This document shows, piece by piece, positions 52,806 through 61,740 of a stretch of DNA of 64,000 nt (positions are counted from its first letter, which is position 1; every line of letters starts with the position of its first letter). The notes beneath the pieces were generated by a model. The model worked only from the letters and a program-made list of their open reading frames with translations, ran no database searches and was not told the DNA's origin. Source of the DNA: Deferrisoma camini S3R1 (GTDB taxonomy: Bacteria; Desulfobacterota; Deferrisomatia; Deferrisomatales; Deferrisomataceae). The stretch spans positions 624,501 through 688,500 of the forward strand of contig NZ_JAFN01000001.1 in NCBI RefSeq assembly GCF_000526155.1, written 5' to 3'. A program made the position numbers and the translations under genes.

Positions 52806-54011
52806 CTAGTCTCTGCCAGGCCCGGCAGGGGGCTGACGCGGTCCCAGGCCCAGCAGGGCCCGGGCCAGGCCCCAGGGGCTGAACACCCGGTCGGGCGAGG
52901 CAGCGCCCCTGAGCACGTCGACGAAGGTCCGGCGCAGGGCGGGGTTTCGGCGGGCCCGTCGGGCGAGCAGGTCGCACACCCAGGGCCGGGCCAGCCATCG
53001 CTCGGCCGTCCGGTACGCCCCGTAGGCCGGGGCCAGCCGGCCGGCCACCCACTGCCGGTAGGCCCGGAGGGCGCCCTCCCCGCGCTCCAGGAATCCCACG
53101 GCGGCCTCGCCGGCCCGCACCCCCGAGCGCAGGGCCGGGCCGATCCCCTCGGCCGTGAAGGGGTAGGTGGTCCCGAGGGCTTCCCCGGCCCACAGCACGG
53201 GGCCGGGGGCCACCGCGGGCCGGTCGGGGGGGCCGCAACGGATCGGGGCGGCCCGCAGGGGGCCTTCGAACGTCCCGGACCGCGCCAGATCGGCCACGGC
53301 AGGCGATCGGGCCAGGAACCGGTCGAACACCCGGCCGAGGCTCTCCCGCGGAGGCCGCCACCGGAACGCCCCGCAGCCCACGTTGAACAGGCCGTCGCCC
53401 ACCGGGAACACCCACCCGTACCCCGGGATCACGCTCGCATCGTAGGTGACGGCCACGAAGTCCCGGCCGCGCCCGGCCCGCAGGTACCGCCGCACGGCCA
53501 CGGCCTGGGGAGCCGGGGGGGCGTGGCAGCCGGCCGTTCGGGGGGCTTGGCTGCGGCGGGCGCCGGTGGCAGCCACGGCCACGCGGGCCTGCCACCCCCT
53601 GCCGTCGGCGGTCTCGACCCGCACCCCGGCGGCGCCGGGTAGGGCGGCCACGGCCCGGCCCCGCTCGAACTCGGCACCCGCCTCCCGGGCGGCCTCGAGG
53701 AGCGAGGCGTCCAGGACGCGGCGGGGGACCAGGCGCACCCGCAGGTCGAGCTCCAGCTCGACCCCCCCGGGGCTCCACAGGCGGGCCCGCCCCCCCCGGA
53801 AGGCGTGCCGTTCCACCCGCGGGGCCACCCCCAGCCGCTCGAGCTCCGCCCAGGCGTCGTCCAGTAGGCCGTCGCCGCACACCTTCTCCCGGGGGGGCGG
53901 GTCCGGGTCGAGCACCAGGGTCCGGGCCCCGGCCCGGGCCAGCACCAGGGCGGCCGCGCACCCTGCCGGGCCGGCGCCGATCACCACCGCATCGTAGCGT
54001 TTCGCCGTCAC
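52806..54011 (-). CDS. FAD-dependent oxidoreductase, geranylgeranyl reductase family
   Basis: 401 residues from a GTG with AGGAGA 8 bp upstream. Rossmann GxGxxG: YDAVVIGAGPAGCAAALVLARAG. The PREKVCGDGLLDDAW block (about 46) is the geranylgeranyl reductase (GGR) signature. VIPGYGWVFPVGDGLFNVGCG (about 208) and the GD-type LWAGEALGTTYPFTAEGIGPAL (about 280) follow. These enzymes reduce isoprenoid double bonds in lipids or quinones. The substrate may be a menaquinone or undecaprenyl-like chain, which is inference. It appears monocistronic and is divergent from typA. Confidence 0.88.
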   Translation of the reverse strand: MTAKRYDAVVIGAGPAGCAAALVLARAGARTLVLDPDPPPREKVCGDGLLDDAWAELERLGVAPRVERHAFRGGRARLWSPGGVELELDLRVRLVPRRVLDASLLEAAREAGAEFERGRAVAALPGAAGVRVETADGRGWQARVAVAATGARRSQAPRTAGCHAPPAPQAVAVRRYLRAGRGRDFVAVTYDASVIPGYGWVFPVGDGLFNVGCGAFRWRPPRESLGRVFDRFLARSPAVADLARSGTFEGPLRAAPIRCGPPDRPAVAPGPVLWAGEALGTTYPFTAEGIGPALRSGVRAGEAAVGFLERGEGALRAYRQWVAGRLAPAYGAYRTAERWLARPWVCDLLARRARRNPALRRTFVDVLRGAASPDRVFSPWGLARALLGLGPRQPPAGPGRD

Positions 54012-54040
54012 AACCGCCTCTCCTGGACTTTGGGTCTTCG

Positions 54041-54090
54041 GCCCGGCGGACAAACAGGTGCTATCGCTCCCTGCTCGGAGGGGCACGAGG
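54041..54090 (+). repeat. Left-arm fragment of the 268-bp inverted-repeat element
   Basis: CCCGGCGGACAAACAGG and CTATCGCTCCCTGCTCGG match the left arm of the element at 43766-43802 with few changes. Similarity stops after the GGGGCACGAGG that corresponds to the inner inverted repeat. The right arm is not found nearby, so this is a truncated copy. Confidence 0.7.
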
Positions 54091-54113
54091 CCTTGGCGTC
54101 GGGGCTCGGGAGC

Positions 54114-54137
54114 CGCCCGGCCGCCCAGTTGCCTAGC
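54114..54137. repeat. 8-bp-period array (complement orientation)
   Basis: Three octamers CGCCCGGC, CGCCCAGT, TGCCTAGC, followed by CCGGCCGAAGG. It is nearly the reverse complement of the array at 52600-52623. Confidence 0.65.
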
Positions 54138-54269
54138 CGGCCGAAGGCTCAAGGGTACACGAGGGGCTTTGCGGAGAAAACGGCGGGCTCGGGAGCATCG
54201 GCAGGCCCCTGCGGAGCCGGGCAACGGGGAAGCCCCCTTCGGCCGCTGCGCGACCCTGCAACGGAGAAG

Positions 54270-54314
54270 GGTAACTTGCGTTGGTCCGGGGCCATTGCCG
54301 GCGGGGGGCATGGG
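54270..54314 (+). repeat. 45-bp module shared in inverse with 18033-18078
   Basis: GGTAACTTGCG, then GGTCCGGGGCCATTGCCGGC and GGGGGGCATGGG. The reverse complement of 18033-18078 reads the same with a few changes. No function is known. Confidence 0.65.
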
Positions 54315-54478
54315 TTTCAGGAACCGGAATTCAGCGGACAGAAGACAGGAGAAGGGCAAAGACCCCGTGGCCGAAGCGGCGTCGTGGGCCGACGACCCGT
54401 CCACTGACTTCTGTCCTCTGACCCCTGATCCCCATGCCCCACCGAGCGTTTGGCGGCGGTTCGGGGAAGCGGCCCCGC

Positions 54479-54523
54479 CGCCCAGCGGCCTAGCAGCCAA
54501 GCCCCCCAGCGGGCCGAAGGCCC
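54479..54523. repeat. 8-bp-period array and hairpin upstream of typA
   Basis: Four octamers CGCCCAGC, GGCCTAGC, AGCCAAGC and CCCCCAGC lead straight into GGGCCGAAGGCCC (54511-54523), the complement of the hairpin seen after stop codons elsewhere. A different short repeat (GACGACCAAC units, 54525-54560) follows. Confidence 0.75.
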
Positions 54524-54638
54524 CCGACCGACGACCAACGACTGACGACCAACGACCGAAGTTATAAGGGGGCTTTACCCCGGGCGTGTCCGGGTGCTAC
54601 AACACGCCGCCCCCATCTGGGGCCAAAGGAGATCGGGA

Positions 54639-56450
54639 ATGCGACCGGAACAGTTTCGCAACGTGGCGATCATCGCCCACGTGGACCACGGAAAGACCAC
54701 CCTGGTGGACGCCATGCTCTGGCAGAGCGGCGTATTCCGGGAGAACCAGCGGGTGGCGGAGCGGGTGCTCGACTCCAACGCCCTCGAGCGGGAGCGGGGC
54801 ATCACCATCCTCGCCAAGAACACGGCCGTGTGGTTCGAAAGGGTGAAGATCAACATCGTGGACACCCCGGGTCACGCCGACTTCGGGGGCGAGGTGGAGC
54901 GGACCCTGCAGATGGTGGACGGGGTGATCCTGCTGGTGGACGCGGCCGAGGGGCCGCTGCCCCAGACCCGGTTCGTCCTCCACAAGGCGTTCGAGCTGGG
55001 GCTGCCGCCGATCGTGGTGATCAACAAGATCGACCGGGCCGACGCCCGGCCCGCCGAGGTCCTGGACGAAGTGTATGGGCTCTTCATCGACCTCGGGGCG
55101 TCCGACGACCAGCTGGAGTTCCCGGTGCTCTACACCGACGCCCGCCGGGGCGTGGCCCATCGGAAGTTGGGCGACGGGTCCCGGGACCTCCGGCCCCTGT
55201 TCGAGACCGTGCTGGAGCGGGTGCCCCCGCCGTCGGGGGACCCCGCGGCCCCCCTGCAGATGCTCGTCACCAACCTGGACTACAACGACTACGTGGGCCG
55301 GCTGGTCCTGGGTCGGGTGGTGAACGGCCGGCTCCGGCCGGGCCAGGAGATCGGCGTGGCCACCGAGGAAGGGGTGGTGCCCGCACGGGTGGGCACGGTG
55401 TACACCCACGAGGGGCTGCGGCGGGAGGAGGCCCAGGAGGTCGTGGCCGGCGACATCGTGGCGGTGGCAGGGCTCGAAGCCGTGTCCATCGGCGACACCC
55501 TCGTGGAGCCGTCCCAGCCCCGGCCCCTGCGCCGGATTCGGGTGGAGGAGCCCACCATTGCCATGGTGTTCTCGGTGAACACCAGCCCGTTCGGGGGCCG
55601 GGAGGGGCGGTTCGTCACCTCCCGTCAGATCCGGGCCCGGCTCGAAAAGGAGGTGCTCCACAACGTCAGCCTGAGGCTGGAGATCCTGGACACGGACGCG
55701 TTCCAGGTGGCCGGCCGGGGGGAGCTGCAGCTGGCGGTCCTGATCGAGACCCTTCGGCGGGAGGGGTACGAGCTGAGCGTGTCCAAGCCCGAGATTCTCA
55801 GCCGGGAGCGAAACGGCCGGCCGGAGGAGCCCTGGGAGATCGCGCTGGTGGACGTGCCCGAGGAGTTCGTGGGCGTGGTCACCGAGAAGCTGGGCCGCCG
55901 CAAAGGCCAGATGGTCCGCATGGATCCGGCCGGCGGCGGCCGGGTGCGGCTGGAGTTTCGGGTGCCGTCCCGGGGGCTCATCGGGTACCGGAGCGAGTTC
56001 CTCACCGACACCCGGGGCACCGGCATCCTGAACCGCCTGCTGGAGGGGTACGGTCCCTGGGCCGGGCCGATCCCGGGCCGCACCAACGGGGCCCTGGTGG
56101 CCGACCGGGCGGGTCGCGCCACCACCTACGCCCTGTACCACCTGCAGCCCCGGGGCGTTCTGTTCATCGGGGCGGGCACCGAGGTGTACGAGGGCATGAT
56201 CGTGGGGGAGCACTCCCGGGAGAACGACCTGGACGTGAACGTGGTCCGGGAGAAGAAGCTCACGAACATCCGGGCCGCGGGGTCGGACGAGGCCCTTCGG
56301 CTGTCGCCGCCGCGCGAGATGAACCTGGACCGGGCCCTGGAGTGGGTGGACCGGGACGAGTTGGTGGAGGTGACCCCCTCCGGGGTGCGCTTGCGAAAGA
56401 GGGTACTTGCCGCAAACCAGCGCCCCCGGCGGGAACGGGCGGCCGGCTGA
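54639..56450 (+). CDS. typA: Ribosome-associated GTPase TypA/BipA
   Basis: 603 residues from the ATG at 54639 with AAAGGAG upstream. G domain: [45 protein letters not shown] and [10 protein letters not shown]. Domain II beta-barrel begins about 205; EF-G-like domains III and V follow ([27 protein letters not shown]). The C-terminal domain unique to BipA has [26 protein letters not shown] and [14 protein letters not shown]. It acts in ribosome assembly and stress response. It appears monocistronic. Confidence 0.96.
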   Translation: MRPEQFRNVAIIAHVDHGKTTLVDAMLWQSGVFRENQRVAERVLDSNALERERGITILAKNTAVWFERVKINIVDTPGHADFGGEVERTLQMVDGVILLVDAAEGPLPQTRFVLHKAFELGLPPIVVINKIDRADARPAEVLDEVYGLFIDLGASDDQLEFPVLYTDARRGVAHRKLGDGSRDLRPLFETVLERVPPPSGDPAAPLQMLVTNLDYNDYVGRLVLGRVVNGRLRPGQEIGVATEEGVVPARVGTVYTHEGLRREEAQEVVAGDIVAVAGLEAVSIGDTLVEPSQPRPLRRIRVEEPTIAMVFSVNTSPFGGREGRFVTSRQIRARLEKEVLHNVSLRLEILDTDAFQVAGRGELQLAVLIETLRREGYELSVSKPEILSRERNGRPEEPWEIALVDVPEEFVGVVTEKLGRRKGQMVRMDPAGGGRVRLEFRVPSRGLIGYRSEFLTDTRGTGILNRLLEGYGPWAGPIPGRTNGALVADRAGRATTYALYHLQPRGVLFIGAGTEVYEGMIVGEHSRENDLDVNVVREKKLTNIRAAGSDEALRLSPPREMNLDRALEWVDRDELVEVTPSGVRLRKRVLAANQRPRRERAAG

Positions 56451-56538
56451 AACACCGTGAAACGAACGGAAACGTCGGTCCGGTTTCCCCTGGCGACGCC
56501 GGGGTAGTCAAACAAGGGTTCCATTTTTCTCTGTCGAT

Positions 56539-56580
56539 GCGGAAATCCGCTTGACACGCCGAAATCGGCTTTCCTATGAT
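56539..56580 (+). promoter_or_regulatory. Promoter with twin palindromes for the cytochrome/NrfD operon
   Basis: A strong sigma70 promoter, TTGACA (56551-56556), 18 bp, TATGAT (56575-56580). Two related palindromes flank the -35: GCGGAAATCCGC (56539-56550) directly before it and GCCGAAATCGGC (56558-56569) in the spacer. Their centres are 19 bp apart. Consensus GCSGAAATCSGC. This placement suits a dimeric repressor binding both sites. Confidence 0.65.
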
Positions 56581-56679
56581 CCGCCCTTCCGCCCGGGCCG
56601 GGCCCCGGGTTCCCCCTCGCGTTTCGTAGTGTTTCAAGTTTTTTCACCCCGCCAACCCCAAACAGGAGGGATTGGGAGC

Positions 56680-57246
56680 ATGAAGCGCCGCTGGGTTTTG
56701 GTGGCCGCCCTTGTGTGCCTGTTCGCAAGGCCAGGGCTTCGGGCGGCCGGGGCCGAGGAGGAGGTGTTCGCGGTACCACCCCCGCCTCTGAGCGAGGACT
56801 ACTATCCCTGTGCCGAGAACTGTCACGACGACCAGGAGACCGATCCCACCCCCCGGGTGCTGGAGGAGGAGCACACCGACATCAAGCTCCATCACGCCGA
56901 GCAGTTCCGGTGGTGTCTCGACTGCCACGACGCCGACAACCGGGACAAGCTGCGTCTTCAGAGCGGTGAGAAGATCGACTTCTCGGAGTCGTACCGGCTG
57001 TGCGGCCAGTGCCACGGCGCCAAGTACCGGGACTGGAAGAAGGGCATCCACGGGAAGCGCACCGGCTACTGGAACGGCAAGAAGCAGTACCTGCTGTGTG
57101 CCAACTGCCACAACCCCCACAACCCCCGGTTCAAGCCCCTGAAGCCGGAACCGCCCCCCAAGGTGCCTGGGTCGGGCACGTTGAAGTCCCATGCCAAAGG
57201 CAAGCACCTGAAGGAACAGACCCACGAAGGCGGCGAGGAAAAGTAG
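56680..57246 (+). CDS. Periplasmic tetrahaem cytochrome c of an NrfD-type complex
   Basis: 188 residues, ATG 12 bp after AGGAGGG. Signal peptide about 1-25. Haem sites: CAENCH (C-x3-C-H, unusual), CLDCH, CGQCH and CANCH. Conserved text such as RDWKKGIHGKRTGYW and CHNPHNPRFKPL is shared by cytochromes encoded beside FeS/NrfD pairs. It is probably the periplasmic electron input or output of the membrane complex encoded next (FeS protein, NrfD). The three-gene order cytochrome, four-cluster FeS protein, NrfD resembles the Geobacter cbcSTU (Cbc4) set, which is an inference from layout. Confidence 0.88.
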   Translation: MKRRWVLVAALVCLFARPGLRAAGAEEEVFAVPPPPLSEDYYPCAENCHDDQETDPTPRVLEEEHTDIKLHHAEQFRWCLDCHDADNRDKLRLQSGEKIDFSESYRLCGQCHGAKYRDWKKGIHGKRTGYWNGKKQYLLCANCHNPHNPRFKPLKPEPPPKVPGSGTLKSHAKGKHLKEQTHEGGEEK

Positions 57247-57286
57247 AGCCCGGCCGGTTCGGGACAACGGCAAGGAGAGGCGATCC

Positions 57287-58228
57287 ATGTCCAAGCACAA
57301 CGTGTCCACCGTCGACCCGAAGAAGGCGAGCCGCCGCAAGTTCCTGAAGGGGATGGCGGCGGGGGCCGCAGCGGCCGCCCTGCCGGTGAAGGCGCTTGCC
57401 CAAGGGTCCAGCGGGTTCATGACGTACGGCTCCTGGGAGGAGTACTTCCAGAAGAACTTCCAGGAGATGACCCCCGAAGAGGTGAAGGCCACCCTCAAGC
57501 GGTTGGAGGAGAAGTACACCAAGCAGTACGGCAAGAAGGTGACCGTGAAGGCCACCCCCCCGATGGAGAACGTGCTGTTCGGCTACGCCCTGGACTTGAG
57601 CCGCTGCATCGGGTGCCGTCGGTGTGTGTACGCCTGCGTGAAAGAGAACAACCAGTCCCGCCGGGATCCGCAGATCCATTACATCCACGTGCTGCGGTTC
57701 GAGAACGGCGAGATGGAGTTCGAGAAGTCGGAGCGGTACTACAACCCGGAGAGGGTGCCGGAAGAGGGCCACTACTACCTCCCGGTCCAGTGCCAGCACT
57801 GCCGCAAGGCCCCCTGCATCAAGGCCTGCCCGGTGCGGGCCACCTGGGCCGAGGACGACGGCATCGTGGTGGTGGACTACAACTGGTGCATCGGGTGCCG
57901 GTACTGCATGGCCGCCTGCCCCTACGAGGGCCGGATGTTCAATTGGCTCGACCCCAAGCTCCCGCCCGAGGAGCTCAACCCCGACACCCACTACCTGGGC
58001 AACCGGCCTCGGATGCGCGGCGTGGTGGAGAAGTGCACGTTCTGCATCCAGCGGACCCGCGAGGGCCGGTACCCGGCCTGCCTGGAGGCCTGCCCGGTGG
58101 GGGCGCGCAAGTTCGGCAACCTCTTGGATCCCGAGTCGGAGATCCGCTACATCCTGGAGAACCACCGGGTCTTCCGGCTCAAGGAGGACCTCCTCACCGA
58201 ACCCAAGTTCTATTACTTCTTCGGCTAG
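57287..58228 (+). CDS. Tat-exported [4Fe-4S] ferredoxin-like subunit (PsrB/DmsB type)
   Basis: 313 residues. A Tat signal (SRRKFLKGMAAGAAAAALP) predicts folded export. Four cluster motifs: CIGCRRCVYACVKE (about 107), CQHCRKAPCIKACPVRAT (about 170), CIGCRYCMAACPYEG (about 202) and CTFCIQRTREGRYPACLEACPVG (about 250). Family members pass electrons between a periplasmic partner and an NrfD membrane subunit. The cytochrome gene precedes it and nrfD-like follows 11 bp later. No molybdopterin catalytic subunit is encoded nearby. Confidence 0.93.
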   Translation: MSKHNVSTVDPKKASRRKFLKGMAAGAAAAALPVKALAQGSSGFMTYGSWEEYFQKNFQEMTPEEVKATLKRLEEKYTKQYGKKVTVKATPPMENVLFGYALDLSRCIGCRRCVYACVKENNQSRRDPQIHYIHVLRFENGEMEFEKSERYYNPERVPEEGHYYLPVQCQHCRKAPCIKACPVRATWAEDDGIVVVDYNWCIGCRYCMAACPYEGRMFNWLDPKLPPEELNPDTHYLGNRPRMRGVVEKCTFCIQRTREGRYPACLEACPVGARKFGNLLDPESEIRYILENHRVFRLKEDLLTEPKFYYFFG

Positions 58229-58239
58229 AGGGGTGAATC

Positions 58240-59481
58240 ATGAACACGCTGATGGAGTTTCTGGTCGGCACCTTCATCCTGGCCTTCCGGGGTGGAAAGA
58301 AGTACTACCTCTGGATGGGGTCGTTGATCCTGATCGCCCTGGTGGGACTGGGGGCGTGGGTGTACCAGCTGAAGACCGGCCTGGGCGTCACCGGCATGCG
58401 CGACCCGGTGAGCTGGGGGCTGTACATCGCCAACTTCACGTTCCTGGTGGGCGTGGCCGCGGCCGCGGTGCTCCTGGTGATCCCGGCCTATATCTACAAG
58501 TGGGGTCCCATCAAGGAGATCGTGCTCCTGGGTGAGCTCCTGGCGGTGGCCGCGATCAGCATGTGTCTGATGTTCGTGACCTTCGACCTGGGCCATCCGG
58601 AGCGGTTCTGGCACCTGATCCCGGGCCTGGGGATCCTGAACTTCCCGATCTCCATGCTGTCGTGGGACGTGGTGGTGCTGAACGTGTACCTGGCCGTGAA
58701 CCTGATTGTTCCGATCTACATCCTGTACAACGCGTACCTGGGCCGGGAGCCCAACTACAAGGTGCTGTGGCCGCTGATCATCTTCTCGATCCCGGCCGCG
58801 GTGTCGATCCACACGGTGACTGCGTTCCTGTACAACGGGTTCCCGAGCCGTCCGTTCTGGAACGCCTCGATCCTGGCCCCCCGGTTCATCGCCTCGGCGT
58901 TCTGCTCCGGGCCCAGCTTCATCATCCTGGCGTTCCAGCTGATCCGCAAACACACCCAGATCAAGATCCAGGACCGGGCGATCTTCAAGCTGGCCGAGAT
59001 CATCGCCTACGCCATGGGGATCAACCTGTTCCTGCTGATCGCCGAGGTGTTCAAGGAGTACTACAGCGCCACCGTGCACCTGGCCCCCATGAAGTACCTG
59101 TTCCAGGGGCTCGAGGGGCACAACGAGCTGGTCCCGTTCATCTGGACCGCCATCGCGTTCAACACCATCGCGTTCTTCCTGTTCCTGACCCCCAAGACCC
59201 GGGAGAACTTCTTCACCCTGAACCTGGGCTGCGTGCTGATGTTCATCGGGGTGTGGATCGAGAAGGGGCCGGGGCTGATCCTGCCCGGGTTCGTGCCCAC
59301 GCCCCTGGGCGAGATGTGGTCCTACGCGCCCACCCTCCCCGAGGTGCTGATCACCCTGGGGATCTGGGCGATCGGCCTGATCATCTACACCCTGCTGCTG
59401 AAGGTGGCCATCCCCATCGAGGTGGGCGAGTTCCGACAGATCAAGGAGCGCCTCCACGGGATCGTGGGGCAGAGCCGGTAG
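58240..59481 (+). CDS. NrfD/PsrC-family membrane quinol subunit
   Basis: 413 residues, GAGGGGTGAATC before the ATG. About ten membrane helices by eye, starting at about 20. DLGHPERFWHLIPG (about 114), LNFPISMLSWDVVVLNVYL and FPSRPFWNASILAPRFIASAF (about 202) are conserved in NrfD proteins that bind menaquinol. It would exchange electrons with the FeS subunit. Some NrfD complexes also move protons. The operon ends here at a clear terminator. Confidence 0.93.
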   Translation: MNTLMEFLVGTFILAFRGGKKYYLWMGSLILIALVGLGAWVYQLKTGLGVTGMRDPVSWGLYIANFTFLVGVAAAAVLLVIPAYIYKWGPIKEIVLLGELLAVAAISMCLMFVTFDLGHPERFWHLIPGLGILNFPISMLSWDVVVLNVYLAVNLIVPIYILYNAYLGREPNYKVLWPLIIFSIPAAVSIHTVTAFLYNGFPSRPFWNASILAPRFIASAFCSGPSFIILAFQLIRKHTQIKIQDRAIFKLAEIIAYAMGINLFLLIAEVFKEYYSATVHLAPMKYLFQGLEGHNELVPFIWTAIAFNTIAFFLFLTPKTRENFFTLNLGCVLMFIGVWIEKGPGLILPGFVPTPLGEMWSYAPTLPEVLITLGIWAIGLIIYTLLLKVAIPIEVGEFRQIKERLHGIVGQSR

Positions 59482-59507
59482 GGCCGAGAAGCTCCGAGAA
59501 CGCGGCG

Positions 59508-59545
59508 ACGAAAGGGGTCTTCCCAACGGGGGCCCCTTTCGTTTT
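59508..59545 (+). terminator. Rho-independent terminator of the cytochrome/NrfD operon
   Basis: ACGAAAGGGG (59508-59517) pairs with CCCCTTTCGT (59533-59542), a perfect 10-bp stem followed by TTTT-type sequence (the T of the stem plus TTT). It lies 27 bp after the nrfD-like stop. Confidence 0.8.
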
Positions 59546-59646
59546 GGCCGAATCCGGTTGAAATGCCCGCAGGGGCTTGACTATGATCGCCGGCGCCGGA
59601 GGGGCGGGCGGCGGGTTCCGTTCGGTTGGCAGCAGGAGGAGTCGCG

Positions 59647-60147
59647 ATGAAAAGGTGGTACGTGGGGTGCGTCGTGATGCTGGCACTGGGGGGGGGCGGG
59701 TGTGCCGGGCTGCCCGTCGCGAAGACGACCGAGCCGACCCCCGAACCCCCCAAGGTCCAGGAGAGTCAGCCCGCTCCGGAGCCGCAGCCCCCGAAGCTCG
59801 ATCCCCAGGAGGAGCGGCGGCTGGTCAGCGACCTGCTCCGGGACGTGGACGAGTACTACCGGCTGCTCAAGGAGAAGAACGTGGAGCAGGCGGCCGGGTA
59901 CGTGGACCCGGAGCACCGCCAGGAGCACATCGACAGCCTGTGGGAGTTCGCGGCCAGGTACGAGATCGTGAGCGCGGACGTGGCCAGCTACCAGCTCTTC
60001 GCCCAGCCCGACGGCGTGTTGGCCAAGGTGCGGGTCGTGCGCGTTCTGCTTCCCCGGCATTCGGTGATGCCGGAGCGTTCCGAGGTCTGGATGACCTGGC
60101 TCCGGGTGGGGGAGCGGTGGGTGCTCCAGCCGCAGCGTCAGAAATAA
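59647..60147 (+). CDS. Putative lipoprotein upstream of the Mla operon
   Basis: 166 residues from the ATG at 59647, with GCAGGAGGAG upstream. Lipobox LGGGGC (Cys19), then a Pro-rich linker (about 25-50, PEPPKVQ and PEPQPP). The mature domain of about 110 residues has a helix (ERRLVSDLLRDVDEYYRLL) and a strand-rich end (AKVRVVRVLLPRHSV, WMTWLRVGERWVLQP), a pattern like NTF2-fold domains. I do not know the family. It is 35 bp before mlaE and may work with the Mla system in the envelope. Confidence 0.75.
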   Translation: MKRWYVGCVVMLALGGGGCAGLPVAKTTEPTPEPPKVQESQPAPEPQPPKLDPQEERRLVSDLLRDVDEYYRLLKEKNVEQAAGYVDPEHRQEHIDSLWEFAARYEIVSADVASYQLFAQPDGVLAKVRVVRVLLPRHSVMPERSEVWMTWLRVGERWVLQPQRQK

Positions 60148-60182
60148 CCCGTTTCGCCCCGGCCCGCCCGGACGGTTGAGCG

Positions 60183-60953
60183 ATGATCGCGTTCCTGGAG
60201 TGGTTCGGCCGGTTGGTGGTGGAGCGGATCGAAGAGGTGGGCCGAAACGCCCTGTTCCTGGCAGAGGCGGTGCGGGCCCTGGTGACCCCTCCGCTGCGGT
60301 GGCGCCAGACGTTTCGGCAGATGGAGTTCGTGGGGGTGCGGTCCGTGTCGGTGGTGGTGCTCACCGGCACGTTCACCGGAATGGTGCTGGCCCTCCAGGC
60401 CTACTACGGGTTCCGGAAGTTCGGGGCCGAGGGACTGGTGGGCACCACGGTGGGACTGTCCATGGCACGGGAGCTGGGGCCGGTGCTCACCAGCCTCATG
60501 GTCACGGCCCGGGCCGGGTCGGCCATCGCGGCCGAGCTGGGCACGATGCGGGTGACCGAGCAGATCGACGCCCTCGAGGTGATGGCCGTGGACCCGATCC
60601 GGTATCTGGTGGTGCCCCGGATTCTGGCCGGTCTGGCCATGGTCCCCGTACTGTGCGTGGTGAGCGACTTCGTCGGGGTGCTCGGCGGCTACTTCGTGGG
60701 GGTCAAGCTCCTGGGGATCAACTCGGGGATCTACGTGGCCAACACGGTGAAGTACGTCGAGCTGGCCGACGTGCTCAACGGCCTGGTGAAGGCGGCGTGC
60801 TTCGGCTTCATCCTGGCCGTGGTCGGATGCTACAAGGGGTTCTACGCCACGGGCGGGGCCCAGGGGGTGGGGAAGGCCACCACCGAGGCCGTGGTGCTGG
60901 CCTCGGTGCTGATCCTGATCAGCGACTACTTCCTCACCGCGATCATGTTCTAG
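60183..60953 (+). CDS. mlaE: MlaE-family ABC transporter permease
   Basis: 256 residues. MlaE/YrbE fold: FVGVRSVSVVVLTGTFTGMVLALQAYYGF (about 50), then ARELGPVLTSLMVTARAGSAIAAELGTMRVTEQIDAL (about 97), and a hydrophobic end LASVLILISDYFLTAI. It is the inner-membrane permease of the Mla phospholipid transport system between the inner and outer membrane. mlaF follows after 3 bp. MlaB and MlaC are not found in the window. Confidence 0.94.
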   Translation: MIAFLEWFGRLVVERIEEVGRNALFLAEAVRALVTPPLRWRQTFRQMEFVGVRSVSVVVLTGTFTGMVLALQAYYGFRKFGAEGLVGTTVGLSMARELGPVLTSLMVTARAGSAIAAELGTMRVTEQIDALEVMAVDPIRYLVVPRILAGLAMVPVLCVVSDFVGVLGGYFVGVKLLGINSGIYVANTVKYVELADVLNGLVKAACFGFILAVVGCYKGFYATGGAQGVGKATTEAVVLASVLILISDYFLTAIMF

Positions 60954-60956
60954 GCC

Positions 60957-61715
60957 ATGGCCGATCCGATCATCGTGTTCGACGGGGTCCACAAGTCGTT
61001 CCGGGGCCAGAAGGTCCTGGACGGGCTCCACCTGGAGATCCCCCGGGGCCGGACCACCGTGATCATCGGCCGCAGCGGCGGCGGCAAGAGCGTGACCCTC
61101 AAGCACATGATCGGCCTCATGCGTCCCGACCGGGGCCGGATCCTGGTGGACGGGCAGGACATCACCCGGCTGGAGAAGGGGCCCCTGAACGAGGTCCGGC
61201 GGCGGTTCGGCATGCTGTTCCAAGAGGGGGCCCTGTTCGACTCCCTGACCGTGGGGGAGAACGTGGCGTTTCCCCTGGTGGAGCACACCCGGCTCGACCG
61301 GGCGGAGATCGAGCGGCGGGTGAGCGAGATGCTTGTCACGGTGGGGCTGCCGGGCACCGAGGGGAAGATGCCGGCCGAGCTGTCGGGGGGCATGCGCAAA
61401 CGGGTCGGCCTGGCCCGGGCCCTGATCCTGGAGCCCGAGATCGTGCTGTTCGACGAGCCCACGTCGGGGCTGGACCCTATCATGGCGGACGCCATCGACC
61501 GCCTGATCCTGCGCACCCAACAGGAGTCCGGCCGGACCTACGTGGTGATCAGCCACGACATCCGGGCCACGTTCAAGATCGCCCACAAGATTGCCATGCT
61601 CTACGAGGGGCGGATCATCGCGGAGGGCACCCCCGAGGAGATCCGCCGCAACCCGAACCCCATCCTCGCGCAGTTCCTCCGGGGGACCGCCGAGGGCCCG
61701 ATCCAGGTGCAGTGA
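60957..61715 (+). CDS. mlaF: MlaF-family ABC transporter ATPase
   Basis: 252 residues. Walker A IIGRSGGGKSVTLKHM (about 37), the Q loop FGMLFQEGALFDSLTV, the ABC signature LSGGMRKRVGLARALIL (about 144), Walker B EIVLFDEPTSGLDPIMADAI and the H loop VISHDI. It powers MlaE. The C-terminal GTPEEIRRNPNPILAQFLRGT is typical of MlaF. Overlapping neighbours on both sides suggest one operon. Confidence 0.95.
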   Translation: MADPIIVFDGVHKSFRGQKVLDGLHLEIPRGRTTVIIGRSGGGKSVTLKHMIGLMRPDRGRILVDGQDITRLEKGPLNEVRRRFGMLFQEGALFDSLTVGENVAFPLVEHTRLDRAEIERRVSEMLVTVGLPGTEGKMPAELSGGMRKRVGLARALILEPEIVLFDEPTSGLDPIMADAIDRLILRTQQESGRTYVVISHDIRATFKIAHKIAMLYEGRIIAEGTPEEIRRNPNPILAQFLRGTAEGPIQVQ

Positions 61716-61740
61716 TGCCGAAGGCAAGCGGAGCACGGGC

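Larger units (their letters stand above)
54012..54638. other. 627-bp divergent intergenic region composed of repeats, no gene
   Basis: In order: a GGGTCTTCGGCCC hairpin and the left arm of the inverted-repeat element (54041-54090); a complement octamer array (54114-54137); a module shared in inverse with 18033-18078 (54270-54314); CAGAAG/GACAG-rich degenerate repeats in both orientations (54338-54425); a second octamer array with hairpin (54479-54523); a GACGACCAAC repeat (54525-54560). Promoters of typA and the flavoprotein gene must lie at its ends. Open frames here have no ribosome site. Confidence 0.7.
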
